From the IMG/VR virus record IMGVR_UViG_3300031951_011287, positions 1 to 21,963 of that record: a stretch of DNA of 21,963 nt, one strand, 5' to 3'. The position numbers and the translations under genes are program-made. The notes beneath the pieces were generated by a model that saw only the letters and a list, made by a program, of their open reading frames with translations, was not told where the DNA came from and did not search any database. The DNA comes from a virus. Positions 14,878-21,177 of this stretch are shown piece by piece; position 1 is the stretch's first letter; each line of letters opens with the position of its first letter.

Positions 14878-15035
14878 ACACATCTTTTAGGCTTTGGTTA
14901 TCTGAATTATGGAGAGAAAATTGTGAGGAACACGATCTGTGGAAACAACCCCGCTATTCTCTACAAGAGTACTTTGCTCGCTACAAATGGTGGCTTCGCC
15001 GAGAGTATAGATTTCAACAAAGGAATAACAAATGA
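14874..15035 (+). CDS. Very small Trp/Arg-rich phage protein
   Basis: A 53-residue gene fills the space between two neighbours. It overlaps the previous stop by four bases and the next start by four bases (ATGA at both ends). The product reads FRLWLSELWRENCEEHDLW near the start and FARYKWWLRREYRFQQ near the end, so it is amphipathic and basic at the C-terminus. I recall similar short proteins beside DUF3307 genes in T4-like phages. The double overlap and exact fit argue for a real gene. Confidence 0.7.
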   Translation: MNTSFRLWLSELWRENCEEHDLWKQPRYSLQEYFARYKWWLRREYRFQQRNNK

Positions 15036-15400
15036 TTGAAACTTTTATTTTTATTCTTGTTTTGTTACAAATCAAACACTGGTACATAGACTTTGTAAAT
15101 CAAAATGAAGAAGAAGTAAAACATAAAGGTATATATTTTGACTGGTTAGGTATCAAACACAGCCTTAAGCATGGCATTGGAACGTTGGCTTGTTTATGGA
15201 CCGTAACTGGATGGGCCAATATAGAGTTTGCATTTTTTATCGGCGTGATAGATTTTATCTTGCATTATCACATCGACTGGGCTAAGATGAACTATGGTAA
15301 TCGAGATATTACCACTCCTCAGTTTTGGAATCATCTAGGACTAGATCAAATGGCACATCAATTGTGCTACATTGCATTTGCAGGACTTACAGTATTATGA
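15032..15400 (+). CDS. DUF3307 family membrane protein
   Basis: The 122-residue product has an N-terminal hydrophobic helix (ETFIFILVLLQ) and two or three more membrane segments at about 45-60, 63-84 and 108-122. Conserved His-rich features KHWYIDF, KHGIGT, HYHIDWAKMNYG and WNHLGLDQMAHQ match DUF3307 as I recall it. These proteins occur in bacteria and many T4-like phages and have no known function. The histidines and aspartates near the membrane surface could bind metal. It is coupled on both sides by ATGA overlaps. Confidence 0.8.
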   Translation: MIETFIFILVLLQIKHWYIDFVNQNEEEVKHKGIYFDWLGIKHSLKHGIGTLACLWTVTGWANIEFAFFIGVIDFILHYHIDWAKMNYGNRDITTPQFWNHLGLDQMAHQLCYIAFAGLTVL

Positions 15401-15867
15401 TTGAATTAATTGCACGACCAGTTGTTAAAAACAAATATTGGATTGTTGAGTCTGACGGAAACAAAGTGGGAACTATTCAGGCCGTGGAAAAAGGCGGATT
15501 TGTTTATGTTCACGAACAGTCTAGAGTTCAATATGCCAGTATCAAACTACTAAGTAAAGCACACAATGTGGTCTTCGACAGTACTGTAAAAAAAGAAAAA
15601 CTTACACCAGAGTATCATGAAGTATACGGTTACCCTGTAAGTAATAAACCATGGAATTTACTGTGGGACGTTAAGCACCAGTTTCCCATTTATACAAAAA
15701 CTAACAAAAGTAAAAGTTATTATTGCGCTGGTTATTATATTATTAAATTTAATAATGGATGGGTTAAAAGTTATTGCCCAAAATTTATCACATTAAACCG
15801 ATACGATTTCCAAGGTCCGTTTAAAACTAAAACAGACATGCAGGACGCACTAAAGGCGGTAAAATAA
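15397..15867 (+). CDS. Conserved phage protein of unknown function
   Basis: The product is 156 residues from ATG 15397, which overlaps the previous stop by four bases. An in-frame start at 15325 would overlap by 76 bases and is rejected. The first 50 residues look like a small beta domain (YWIVESDGNKVGTIQAVEKGG). The second part has SKSYYCAGYYIIKFNNGWVK and a CPKFITLNRYDFQGPFKT end, which I recall from T4-like phages. It is basic, and the function is unknown. Confidence 0.72.
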   Translation: MIELIARPVVKNKYWIVESDGNKVGTIQAVEKGGFVYVHEQSRVQYASIKLLSKAHNVVFDSTVKKEKLTPEYHEVYGYPVSNKPWNLLWDVKHQFPIYTKTNKSKSYYCAGYYIIKFNNGWVKSYCPKFITLNRYDFQGPFKTKTDMQDALKAVK

Positions 15868-16097
15868 TGAATGAAGCTAATCTAAGTCTGCATTTAAAAA
15901 ATTTCAACGACAAAGTTAAACTAATGAATCAGACCGGTGGAAGAAATCTTATGCTAACTGCTAACGAAGCAAGAAGTCTTCATAATGATTTGTTTGATTT
16001 GCTAAATCATTGTTCTACATTAAGCAAACAACTTGCAGCAGCGAAATCGGGGGACTCGGTAATCAGTATTGCAGTAGATGGTGGGGGATTTAAATAA
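15867..16097 (+). CDS. Small conserved phage protein
   Basis: The 76-residue helical product has FNDKVKLMNQTGGRN, LTANEARSLHNDLFDLL and a C-terminal SIAVDGGGFK. The LTANEAR and DGGGFK pieces recur in small T4-like phage proteins. The helical pattern suggests oligomer formation. The start shares one base with the previous stop. Confidence 0.7.
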   Translation: MNEANLSLHLKNFNDKVKLMNQTGGRNLMLTANEARSLHNDLFDLLNHCSTLSKQLAAAKSGDSVISIAVDGGGFK

Positions 16098-16113
16098 TCT
16101 ACGTACATTAAGA

Positions 16114-16121
16114 GATAAATA
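16114..16121 (+). promoter_or_regulatory. T4-type late promoter box (GATAAATA)
   Basis: GATAAATA stands in the 42-base gap before ATG 16140. A start five to seven bases downstream gives a leader of about 12 bases without a clear ribosome site. A second near-copy GATAAATC sits at 16131-16138, right before the ATG. Confidence 0.5.
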
Positions 16122-16139
16122 TTATTAGTTGATAAATCT

Positions 16140-16427
16140 ATGAGCAGACCTAAACCAAATGTATTAATCGAACATGTAAATAAATCTACCTATAAGAGTG
16201 AGCAAATTCTCAGTAGTGAAGGTATCTGGGCAGTGTTTTATGATAATCAACCAATCAATTTGAAAAGCGGTAACATGCTAGTCAATTATCCAGGCCCTAA
16301 ATATAAAAAGACTTCGTTCTCAAATAAAGGGCATGCCATTAATCTTTGCAAAAAACTAAACATTTTGTTCAAAACAGATTTATTTTCTGTAGTTTTAATG
16401 AAAAGTGGTAACAAAATCTACCCCTAA
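16140..16427 (+). CDS. Small basic conserved phage protein
   Basis: The 95-residue basic product begins MSRPKPNVLIEHVN and has GIWAVFYDNQPINLKS, YPGPKYKKTSFSNKGHAINL and SVVLMKSG. This pattern recurs in T4-like phages without a known function. The many lysines suggest nucleic-acid or partner binding. The gene follows a late-type box. Confidence 0.72.
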   Translation: MSRPKPNVLIEHVNKSTYKSEQILSSEGIWAVFYDNQPINLKSGNMLVNYPGPKYKKTSFSNKGHAINLCKKLNILFKTDLFSVVLMKSGNKIYP

Positions 16428-16779
16428 ACGGTTTACGCAAACTCAATTAACTCAGATGTTTGCTGAAATGTCAAAGCAACATCCCAGTAAGTTAAATTAC
16501 ATTATTTGGAATAATCCCAAAGACCCCAGCAGTCTAAGATTAAGCCTTGCTGGATTTAAATTTCTCTCCGCAGATCTCAAATTAAAATCTTATAAATTTG
16601 AATTTGATCAACCTTTGGCCAATAAACATTTACTTCAACTTGAGCGATTCTTTCAAGGTATGTATTATCTTATCGGTGCCCATAAAATTGTAGTTTTTGA
16701 CGAGCAAGAAGCTGCCATGTTAAGCCTTATGGACGGCGATCTCAAAAAATATCTAGCTAATCTAGAAAATAATACTTAA
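16405..16779 (+). CDS. Small conserved phage protein with GTG start
   Basis: The product is 124 residues from GTG 16405, which keeps the TKSTPKRFTQTQL beginning that related phage proteins show. The first ATG is only at 16456. No strong ribosome site is seen, and the 23-base overlap suggests coupling to the gene before it. It contains LNYIIWNNPKDPSSLRLSLAGF and HLLQLERFFQGMYYL. The function is unknown. Confidence 0.65.
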   Translation: MVTKSTPKRFTQTQLTQMFAEMSKQHPSKLNYIIWNNPKDPSSLRLSLAGFKFLSADLKLKSYKFEFDQPLANKHLLQLERFFQGMYYLIGAHKIVVFDEQEAAMLSLMDGDLKKYLANLENNT

Positions 16780-16791
16780 TTAGTACTACAA

Positions 16792-16818
16792 TTGTTGTAA
16801 AAATACAACAACATTTTT
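16792..16818 (+). terminator. Hairpin with T-run, first cassette copy
   Basis: TTGTTGTA (16792-16799) and TACAACAA (16804-16811) form a perfect 8-base stem around an AAAA loop. CA and five T follow. It looks like an intrinsic terminator with an AT-rich stem, 12 bases after the previous stop. The promoter begins three bases after the T-run. Confidence 0.5.
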
Positions 16819-16850
16819 GGTTGCTCGAAATTCCCAATTTTGCTATAATA
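16814..16850 (+). repeat. Direct repeat copy 1 containing a sigma70 promoter
   Basis: This 37-base stretch is identical to 17176-17212. It holds TTGCTC (16821-16826), a 17-base spacer and TATAAT (16844-16849). The promoter would start RNA near 16856 and give a 24-base leader to the TTG start at 16880. Confidence 0.9.
16821..16849 (+). promoter_or_regulatory. Sigma70 promoter TTGCTC-17-TATAAT, copy 1
   Basis: The -10 box is perfect and the spacer is 17 bases. The -35 box matches TTG of TTGACA and then differs. It drives the KOW-like gene at 16880. Confidence 0.7.
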
Positions 16851-16879
16851 TTGATATTGTAGTTAACAAGGAGTTCAAA

Positions 16880-17164
16880 TTGAACCAAATGACCCAGATT
16901 CAGCAAGTTAATCAAGCTATCATGTTCGGTAATTTTACCGACACTGAACTGTCCAGCATCCTCAGTGCCGTGCAATTTGCCAAGTCCCAACTTCGTAAAG
17001 ATAAAATCCGTTCTATCAAGTTGGGCGATAATGTTCGTTTTACTAGTACTAAACGCGGTATGACTATTACTGGCACCGTAGACAAGATTGCCATTAAATT
17101 TGTAACGGTTCGTAGTCCGCAGGGCCTGTGGAAAGTACCTGCTAACATGCTGGAAGTTGTATAA
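16880..17164 (+). CDS. Small KOW/SH3-like conserved phage protein (TTG start)
   Basis: The product is 94 residues from TTG 16880, which has AAGGAG (16868-16873) six bases upstream. The later ATG 16889 is 15 bases from that site and is less likely. The N-terminal half is helical (TDTELSSILSAVQFAKSQL). The C-terminal half (IKLGDNVRFTSTKRGMTITGTVDKIAIKFVTV, then GLWKVPANMLEVV) looks like a small KOW/SH3 barrel that could bind RNA or polymerase. Similar proteins occur in T4-like phages. It has its own promoter and a good ribosome site, so expression is probably high and early. Confidence 0.75.
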   Translation: MNQMTQIQQVNQAIMFGNFTDTELSSILSAVQFAKSQLRKDKIRSIKLGDNVRFTSTKRGMTITGTVDKIAIKFVTVRSPQGLWKVPANMLEVV

Positions 17165-17180
17165 AAACAACACATTTTTT
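17156..17180 (+). terminator. Hairpin with T-run, second cassette copy
   Basis: GTTGT (17156-17160) pairs with ACAAC (17167-17171) around ATAAAA, which contains the stop codon. ACA and six T follow. The layout of stem, T-run and promoter repeats that at 16792, though the stem bases differ. Confidence 0.45.
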
Positions 17181-17212
17181 GGTTGCTCGAAATTCCCAAT
17201 TTTGCTATAATA
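17176..17212 (+). repeat. Direct repeat copy 2 containing a sigma70 promoter
   Basis: The 37 bases are identical to 16814-16850, with one more T at the 5' edge. TTGCTC is at 17183-17188 and TATAAT at 17206-17211. It serves the gene at 17245. Confidence 0.9.
17183..17211 (+). promoter_or_regulatory. Sigma70 promoter TTGCTC-17-TATAAT, copy 2
   Basis: Same boxes and spacing as copy 1. RNA would start near 17218, leaving a leader of about 27 bases with CGGAG before ATG 17245. Confidence 0.7.
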
Positions 17213-17244
17213 ATGGCATACAGTAACAAAACGGAGTAAACGAA

Positions 17245-17670
17245 ATGGCTTATGTCTCTCAAGAACGTAAACAATCCCTGGCCCCTGCTATCAAGGCTGT
17301 CTTGAAAAAGTACGGCGTCAAAGGTTCTTTGTCGATTCGGACTCATTCGTCTTTGGTTCTGACTATCAAGTCGGGAAAGATTGATTTTGTTGAAAATTTT
17401 ATCGAGACTGACAGCAAAGTCCTGCATGGTCGCAAAATGTCTCAAGACCAAATTGATCACATCCGTAAGAATCAATCCGTGGATGTCAATCCTTATTGGT
17501 ATCATGAACACTTTTCAGGCAAGGCCAAAGACTTCTTGAAAGAAGTGCTGGCTGCTATGAACAAAGGCAATCACAACAATTCAGACGCCATGACTGACTA
17601 CTTCGATGTGGGCTGGTACGTGGACGTGAACATTGGTCGTTGGAACCAACCCTATGTCTATGTTGCATAA
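17245..17670 (+). CDS. Conserved phage/bacterial protein of unknown function
   Basis: The 141-residue product begins MAYVSQERKQSLAPAIKAVLKKYGVKGSL. It has NPYWYHEHFSGKAKDFL and ends NNSDAMTDYFDVGWYVDVNIGRWNQPYV. I recall this family in many large phages and some bacteria, always without a function. An alpha-beta fold is likely, with conserved Trp, His and Asp. It has a private promoter from the repeated cassette, and its codon use is more GC-rich than that of the small genes upstream. Confidence 0.78.
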   Translation: MAYVSQERKQSLAPAIKAVLKKYGVKGSLSIRTHSSLVLTIKSGKIDFVENFIETDSKVLHGRKMSQDQIDHIRKNQSVDVNPYWYHEHFSGKAKDFLKEVLAAMNKGNHNNSDAMTDYFDVGWYVDVNIGRWNQPYVYVA

Positions 17671-17676
17671 TAACAA

Positions 17677-17705
17677 CAGACAATAATTCAAGTTTCAGAT
17701 ATAAT
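17677..17705 (+). promoter_or_regulatory. Sigma70 promoter of the MoxR gene
   Basis: CAGACA (17677-17682), 17 bases and a perfect TATAAT (17700-17705) precede AAAGGAG and the ATG. GACAATAA, 13 bases and TATAATATAC are shared in the same spacing with the promoter at 19202. Confidence 0.65.
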
Positions 17706-17734
17706 ATACTTTTACATCACAAAGGAGTTTTTAA

Positions 17735-18844
17735 ATGGCTAAAGAGACTGTAACCGAAAGCCGCACTGTTACCAGCGATGGTGCTCGTCGTGCTATTCTT
17801 AAATGTTTCAAGAAAAAGCGTCCGGCTTTTCTTTGGGGCCCCCCAGGCATTGGCAAGTCTGAGGTGATTGAAGGTATTGCTCGCGATTTGGGCGGTGCAT
17901 ATATTGACCTTCGTCTTGCACAGATGGAGCCCACTGACCTGCGCGGTATTCCGTATTTCAACAAAGAGTTGGGTAAGATGGATTGGGCACCTCCCATCGA
18001 TTTGCCTGACGAAGAGTTTGCTAAACAGTACCCTTATGTGGTCCTGTTTATGGATGAAATGAACAGTGCCGCTCCTAGTATTCAGGCAGCTGCCTACCAG
18101 CTGATTCTTAATCGCCGAATCGGCAAATACATTTTGCCTGACAATGTTGTCATGGTTGCCGCAGGTAACCGTGAAAGCGACAAGGGTGTTACCTTCCGCA
18201 TGCCTGCTCCGTTGGCAAATCGTTTCATGCACTTTGAAATGCGTGTCGATCATGGCTCTTGGGAGACTTGGGCAGTTAACAACAAAATCCACAAAGACGT
18301 GGTGGGTTACATTGGTTTTGCTAAACAAGACCTCTATGACTTTGATCCTCGTTCTAGCTCGCGTTCGTTCGCGACTCCACGTAGCTGGACCTTTGTCAGT
18401 GAAATTCTTGAAGATGAGGACACTTCAGACGCTGAACTGATTGATTTGGTTGCAGGTGCAGTTGGCGAAGGTGTTGCAGTTAAGTTTATGGCTCACCGCA
18501 AAGTTGCAGGTCAATTGCCTAAGCCTGCAGACATTTTGTCTGGCAAAGTCACTGAACTTAAAGTTAAAGAGATCAGTGCCATGTACTCGCTGACTATTGC
18601 TATGTGCTACGAGCTTCAGGATGTTGCTAAGAAAGAAGGCGGTAAGCCTTCCGCAGAATGGCATAGTATGAGCGATAACTTCTTTAAGTTCATGATGGAT
18701 AATTTTACCACTGAGCTTACTGTTATGGGTGCTCGTGTTGCGTTGACTACTTATAACCTGCCGTTTGTTCCTGGCAAGTTGAAGAACTTCGACGAATTCC
18801 ATAAGCGTTTCGGCAAGTATATTGTGGCCGCAAGCCAGAAATAA
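17735..18844 (+). CDS. MoxR-type AAA+ ATPase
   Basis: The 369-residue product is a MoxR-like AAA+ ATPase; such proteins remodel or activate partner proteins using ATP, usually together with a VWA-domain protein. GPPGIGKS (35-42) is Walker A. VVLFMDEMN (Asp107, Glu108) is Walker B. VAAGNRESD (Asn145) is sensor 1. PLANRF (Arg163) gives the Arg finger region. The C-terminal 150 residues form the lid and an extra helical part. A VWA gene lies 410 bases further with a look-alike promoter. Strong AAAGGAG and its own promoter suggest good expression. Its target in the phage cycle is not known. Confidence 0.9.
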   Translation: MAKETVTESRTVTSDGARRAILKCFKKKRPAFLWGPPGIGKSEVIEGIARDLGGAYIDLRLAQMEPTDLRGIPYFNKELGKMDWAPPIDLPDEEFAKQYPYVVLFMDEMNSAAPSIQAAAYQLILNRRIGKYILPDNVVMVAAGNRESDKGVTFRMPAPLANRFMHFEMRVDHGSWETWAVNNKIHKDVVGYIGFAKQDLYDFDPRSSSRSFATPRSWTFVSEILEDEDTSDAELIDLVAGAVGEGVAVKFMAHRKVAGQLPKPADILSGKVTELKVKEISAMYSLTIAMCYELQDVAKKEGGKPSAEWHSMSDNFFKFMMDNFTTELTVMGARVALTTYNLPFVPGKLKNFDEFHKRFGKYIVAASQK

Positions 18845-18848
18845 AGTT

Positions 18849-18890
18849 AAAGGGAGGCAGGGCTTTACTCCTTTGACCGTAAGTCCTCCC
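18849..18890 (+). other. Structured gap with two competing hairpins
   Basis: The purine run AAAGGGAGG (18849-18857 region) can pair in two ways. GGGAGG (18852-18857) matches CCTCCC (18885-18890), with an inner stem UUUAC/GUAAG (18864-18868 with 18879-18883). Alternatively AAAGG-GAG can pair with CTCCTTT (18868-18874) with one bulged base. The next gene's ATG at 18899 has no ribosome site close by. No T-run follows, so it is not a typical terminator. A control element or an RNA processing site is possible. Confidence 0.45.
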
Positions 18891-18898
18891 GAATTATC

Positions 18899-19192
18899 AT
18901 GAAACTTTCCTTAGAAAAATTAGATGGCAGACACAAAGGGCTCAATCGTTTAAAATATAGAGTATTGGTAAACGGTACCCAACCAATAAAATTTCAAGAT
19001 TTCTGTCAAGTGCGACAATGGTGTTGGGATACATGGGGTCCGAGCTGTGAAAGAGAAATCTTTTTATCACTTGGACAGGATAATACAGGGTCTATAGATT
19101 GGGCATGGCATTACGATGAAAAGTTTAATTACTGCTACATTTACCTAGCAGGACCAAAGCAGTTGGAATTGTTTACATTAAAATGGTTATAA
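18899..19192 (+). CDS. Small phage protein with C-terminal LKWL motif
   Basis: The 97-residue product is basic at the N-terminus. It has WCWDTWGPSCEREIFLSLGQ and ends IDWAWHYDE...YIYLAGPKQLELFTLKWL. The last 35 residues resemble the end of the protein at 20540 (VDWAFHH...RFIFEDKRDATLFALKWL). It lies between the MoxR and VWA genes without a ribosome site of its own. The function is unknown. Confidence 0.65.
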   Translation: MKLSLEKLDGRHKGLNRLKYRVLVNGTQPIKFQDFCQVRQWCWDTWGPSCEREIFLSLGQDNTGSIDWAWHYDEKFNYCYIYLAGPKQLELFTLKWL

Positions 19193-19201
19193 AAATTATT
19201 T

Positions 19202-19230
19202 TTGACAATAAATCCATTTTCAATTATAAT
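19202..19230 (+). promoter_or_regulatory. Perfect-consensus sigma70 promoter of the VWA gene
   Basis: TTGACA (19202-19207), 17 bases and TATAAT (19225-19230), all consensus, precede AAGGAG (19243-19248) and ATG 19255. The pattern GACAATAA, 13 bases, TATAATATAC equals that at 17679. Confidence 0.8.
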
Positions 19231-19254
19231 ATACACATAAACAAGGAGCACTAA

Positions 19255-20553
19255 ATGGCTACTACTTCTAGCGAAAAGAAAACAGAACATAAACTTGCAG
19301 GTCGTCTGACAGATAATACAGACCCTCGCTTGGACGCCACAGTGCGTGAAAAACTTGTTACGGCTCGAATTGGTCTACTTCTTCGTGCCCCATTTTTTGG
19401 CAATCTTGCAACTCGTTTGAAACTGGTTAATGCCGACGAGTGGCTGGGTACTGCGGCCACAGACGGTCGCAATTTCTATTACAATACTGAATTCGTAAAC
19501 AAACTCAAGCCTAAAGAAGTTGAGTTTCTTTTCGGACATGAAGTGTTGCACAATGTTTACGATCACATCGGCCGTACTGGAGATTTCCGTGACCGCCGAC
19601 TGTTTAACTGCGCCGCAGACTTTTGCGTAAACAGTGACCTTATCGAACAAAAGATTGGCGACAAGATTACTCCTTGCCTGTACGATCCAAAATACAAGGG
19701 TTGGAGTGCTGAAGAAGTCTACGACGACCTTTACGACAAAGCAGAAAAAATCGACATCAGCGACCTTCTTCAGCAAGTGTTGGACGAACACATGGACGGA
19801 GATGAGCAGTCCGACGGAGATGGTGAAGGCAAAGACGGCGATAAAAAAGGCAAAGGTCGTCCTCGCTTGAGTGAAGAAGAAAAGCGACAGATCAAAGACG
19901 AAATTCGTGAAGCACTGTTGCAGGCTGCTCAGGCTGTGGGCACAGGAAACTTGCCAGGTGGTGTCAAGCGTCTTATTAAAGATCTCACTAAACCCGTTGT
20001 GAACTGGCGTGAACTGTTGCAACAACAAATTCAAAGCACTGTAAAAGACGACTTTAGCTGGATGCGTCCAAACCGTCGTGGCTGGCATATGGATGCTGTT
20101 ATGCCAGGCATGAAGCCAGGTACTCAAATTGATGTCTGTGTTGCCATTGACACTTCGGGTTCTATCAGCGAAAAAGATCTTAAAGACTTCTTAAGCGAAG
20201 TTAAAGGTATTATGGAGTCCTACGACGAATATAAGATTCGTGTTATTACTTGGGATACCTCAGTATATAACCCTGAAGAATTTACCAGTGATAACATGTC
20301 AGATATTACCAGCTATACTCCCGGTGGCGGTGGCGGTACTGATCCACATTGTGTTTGGGAATGGCTTAAAGATAATGACATCGAACCTAAGAAGTTGATT
20401 ATGTTTACTGACTTCTGCTTCTTCGGTTGGGATCCTGCAAGTGTGCAAGACTACTGTGATACAGTTTGGGTTATTAAAGGCAACCCCGATGCCGAACCCG
20501 AGTTTGGTGTTTGGGCTCATTACGAAGAGGCAAAGAAACATGCTCATGCATAA
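19255..20553 (+). CDS. VWA-domain protein with metallopeptidase-like N-terminal part
   Basis: The 432-residue product matches the DUF2201 arrangement: an N-terminal metallopeptidase-like domain and a C-terminal von Willebrand A domain. HEVLHNVYDH (His95, Glu96, His99) is an HExxH zinc motif, followed by NCAADFCVN. An acidic low-complexity linker rich in Asp, Gly and Lys covers about 179-203. A helical section follows, then AIDTSGSIS (Asp299, Ser301, Ser303), the MIDAS metal site. IMFTDFCFFGW is in the place of the later MIDAS Asp. Such proteins pair with MoxR ATPases, here encoded just upstream. It has a consensus promoter and AAGGAG. Whether the HExxH site cuts protein is unknown. Confidence 0.88.
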   Translation: MATTSSEKKTEHKLAGRLTDNTDPRLDATVREKLVTARIGLLLRAPFFGNLATRLKLVNADEWLGTAATDGRNFYYNTEFVNKLKPKEVEFLFGHEVLHNVYDHIGRTGDFRDRRLFNCAADFCVNSDLIEQKIGDKITPCLYDPKYKGWSAEEVYDDLYDKAEKIDISDLLQQVLDEHMDGDEQSDGDGEGKDGDKKGKGRPRLSEEEKRQIKDEIREALLQAAQAVGTGNLPGGVKRLIKDLTKPVVNWRELLQQQIQSTVKDDFSWMRPNRRGWHMDAVMPGMKPGTQIDVCVAIDTSGSISEKDLKDFLSEVKGIMESYDEYKIRVITWDTSVYNPEEFTSDNMSDITSYTPGGGGGTDPHCVWEWLKDNDIEPKKLIMFTDFCFFGWDPASVQDYCDTVWVIKGNPDAEPEFGVWAHYEEAKKHAHA

Positions 20554-20836
20554 AGATGTAGATGTTACTACGGTTCCAAAAGAACTAGTCAATGATATTA
20601 TGGATGTAATGGTCAGTGACTTGGCCAAAGAAATTGACTTTGACATCATAGCAGAGCAGTTATCTAAATGCGGTTGGTCTAAGGTAGATCTTCCACCGTT
20701 TGACAATCGATATAAATCTGTAGATATTGTTGATTGGGCTTTTCATCATTGTCAAGGCAGTTTCGAACACTTTGGTGTACGTTTTATTTTTGAAGATAAA
20801 AGGGATGCTACTTTATTTGCGTTAAAATGGTTATAA
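20540..20836 (+). CDS. Small phage protein, C-terminal paralogue of the gene at 18899
   Basis: The product is 98 residues from ATG 20540, which has AGAGG nine bases upstream and overlaps the VWA gene by 14 bases. ATG 20546 is a second choice. The N-terminal half is acidic and helical (VPKELVNDIMDVMVSDLAKEIDFD). The C-terminal part ends SFEHFGVRFIFEDKRDATLFALKWL. Its similarity to 18899 and coupling to the VWA gene suggest a link with the MoxR/VWA unit. Confidence 0.65.
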   Translation: MLMHKDVDVTTVPKELVNDIMDVMVSDLAKEIDFDIIAEQLSKCGWSKVDLPPFDNRYKSVDIVDWAFHHCQGSFEHFGVRFIFEDKRDATLFALKWL

Positions 20837-20849
20837 CATCTTACTAAGA

Positions 20850-20857
20850 CTTAAATA
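20850..20857 (+). promoter_or_regulatory. Weak late-promoter-like box (CTTAAATA)
   Basis: CTTAAATA matches six of eight positions of TATAAATA. It stands 23 bases before ATG 20881 in a 44-base gap. It fits the position of the other boxes but is weaker. Confidence 0.3.
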
Positions 20858-20880
20858 TTGTTAGTGTGTCGAAGGTATAT

Positions 20881-21177
20881 ATGAGTCACGAACAAGACAA
20901 GCTCAAGAACAGTAAACGTAGATTTGAAGATGACAACGCTGTAAAAAAACAGACTAAGATTGCTAAAGAGCATGGTGCTCCAGTCACAGAGCCACACCGA
21001 TTGCATAAAAAACATGCCATGGATTGTGGTAACCCAGAATGTTATCTTTGCGGCAATCCTCGAAAAACACATAAAGATAAATTAACAATTCAAGAGAAAA
21101 GATTCTATCAGGACACAGACAAAGTCACTGACAAGCATAGTAACGGAATTCATCCAAATGAAAAGAATGAAGGTTGA
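20881..21177 (+). CDS. Small basic phage protein with a CxxxxCxxC knuckle
   Basis: The product is 98 residues from ATG 20881, with GAAGG five bases upstream; an in-frame GTG at 20866 is less likely. It is very basic and hydrophilic. HRLHKKHAMDCGNPECYLCGNPRKTH contains three Cys and several His and may bind zinc. LTIQEKRFYQD follows. I recall this Cys segment with the EKRF motif from T4-like phages. Nucleic-acid binding is plausible. Confidence 0.7.
   Translation: MSHEQDKLKNSKRRFEDDNAVKKQTKIAKEHGAPVTEPHRLHKKHAMDCGNPECYLCGNPRKTHKDKLTIQEKRFYQDTDKVTDKHSNGIHPNEKNEG

Noticed and set aside
16131-16138. Second late-promoter-like box GATAAATC
   Set aside because: It lacks the final A and lies so close to ATG 16140 that RNA would start inside the gene.
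16912-17511. Minus-strand open frame of 199 codons across two genes and the promoter repeat
   Set aside because: It crosses two well-supported + strand genes and the gap between them, and its sequence resembles no protein I know.
17717-18328. Minus-strand open frame of 203 codons opposite the MoxR gene
   Set aside because: It is a shadow of the MoxR gene, with no ribosome site and no domain.
19375-20127. Long open frame of 250 codons on the minus strand
   Set aside because: It lies fully antisense to the VWA gene, whose motifs are clear. It has low-complexity Phe/Val-rich sequence from codon bias of the + strand gene and no recognisable family.
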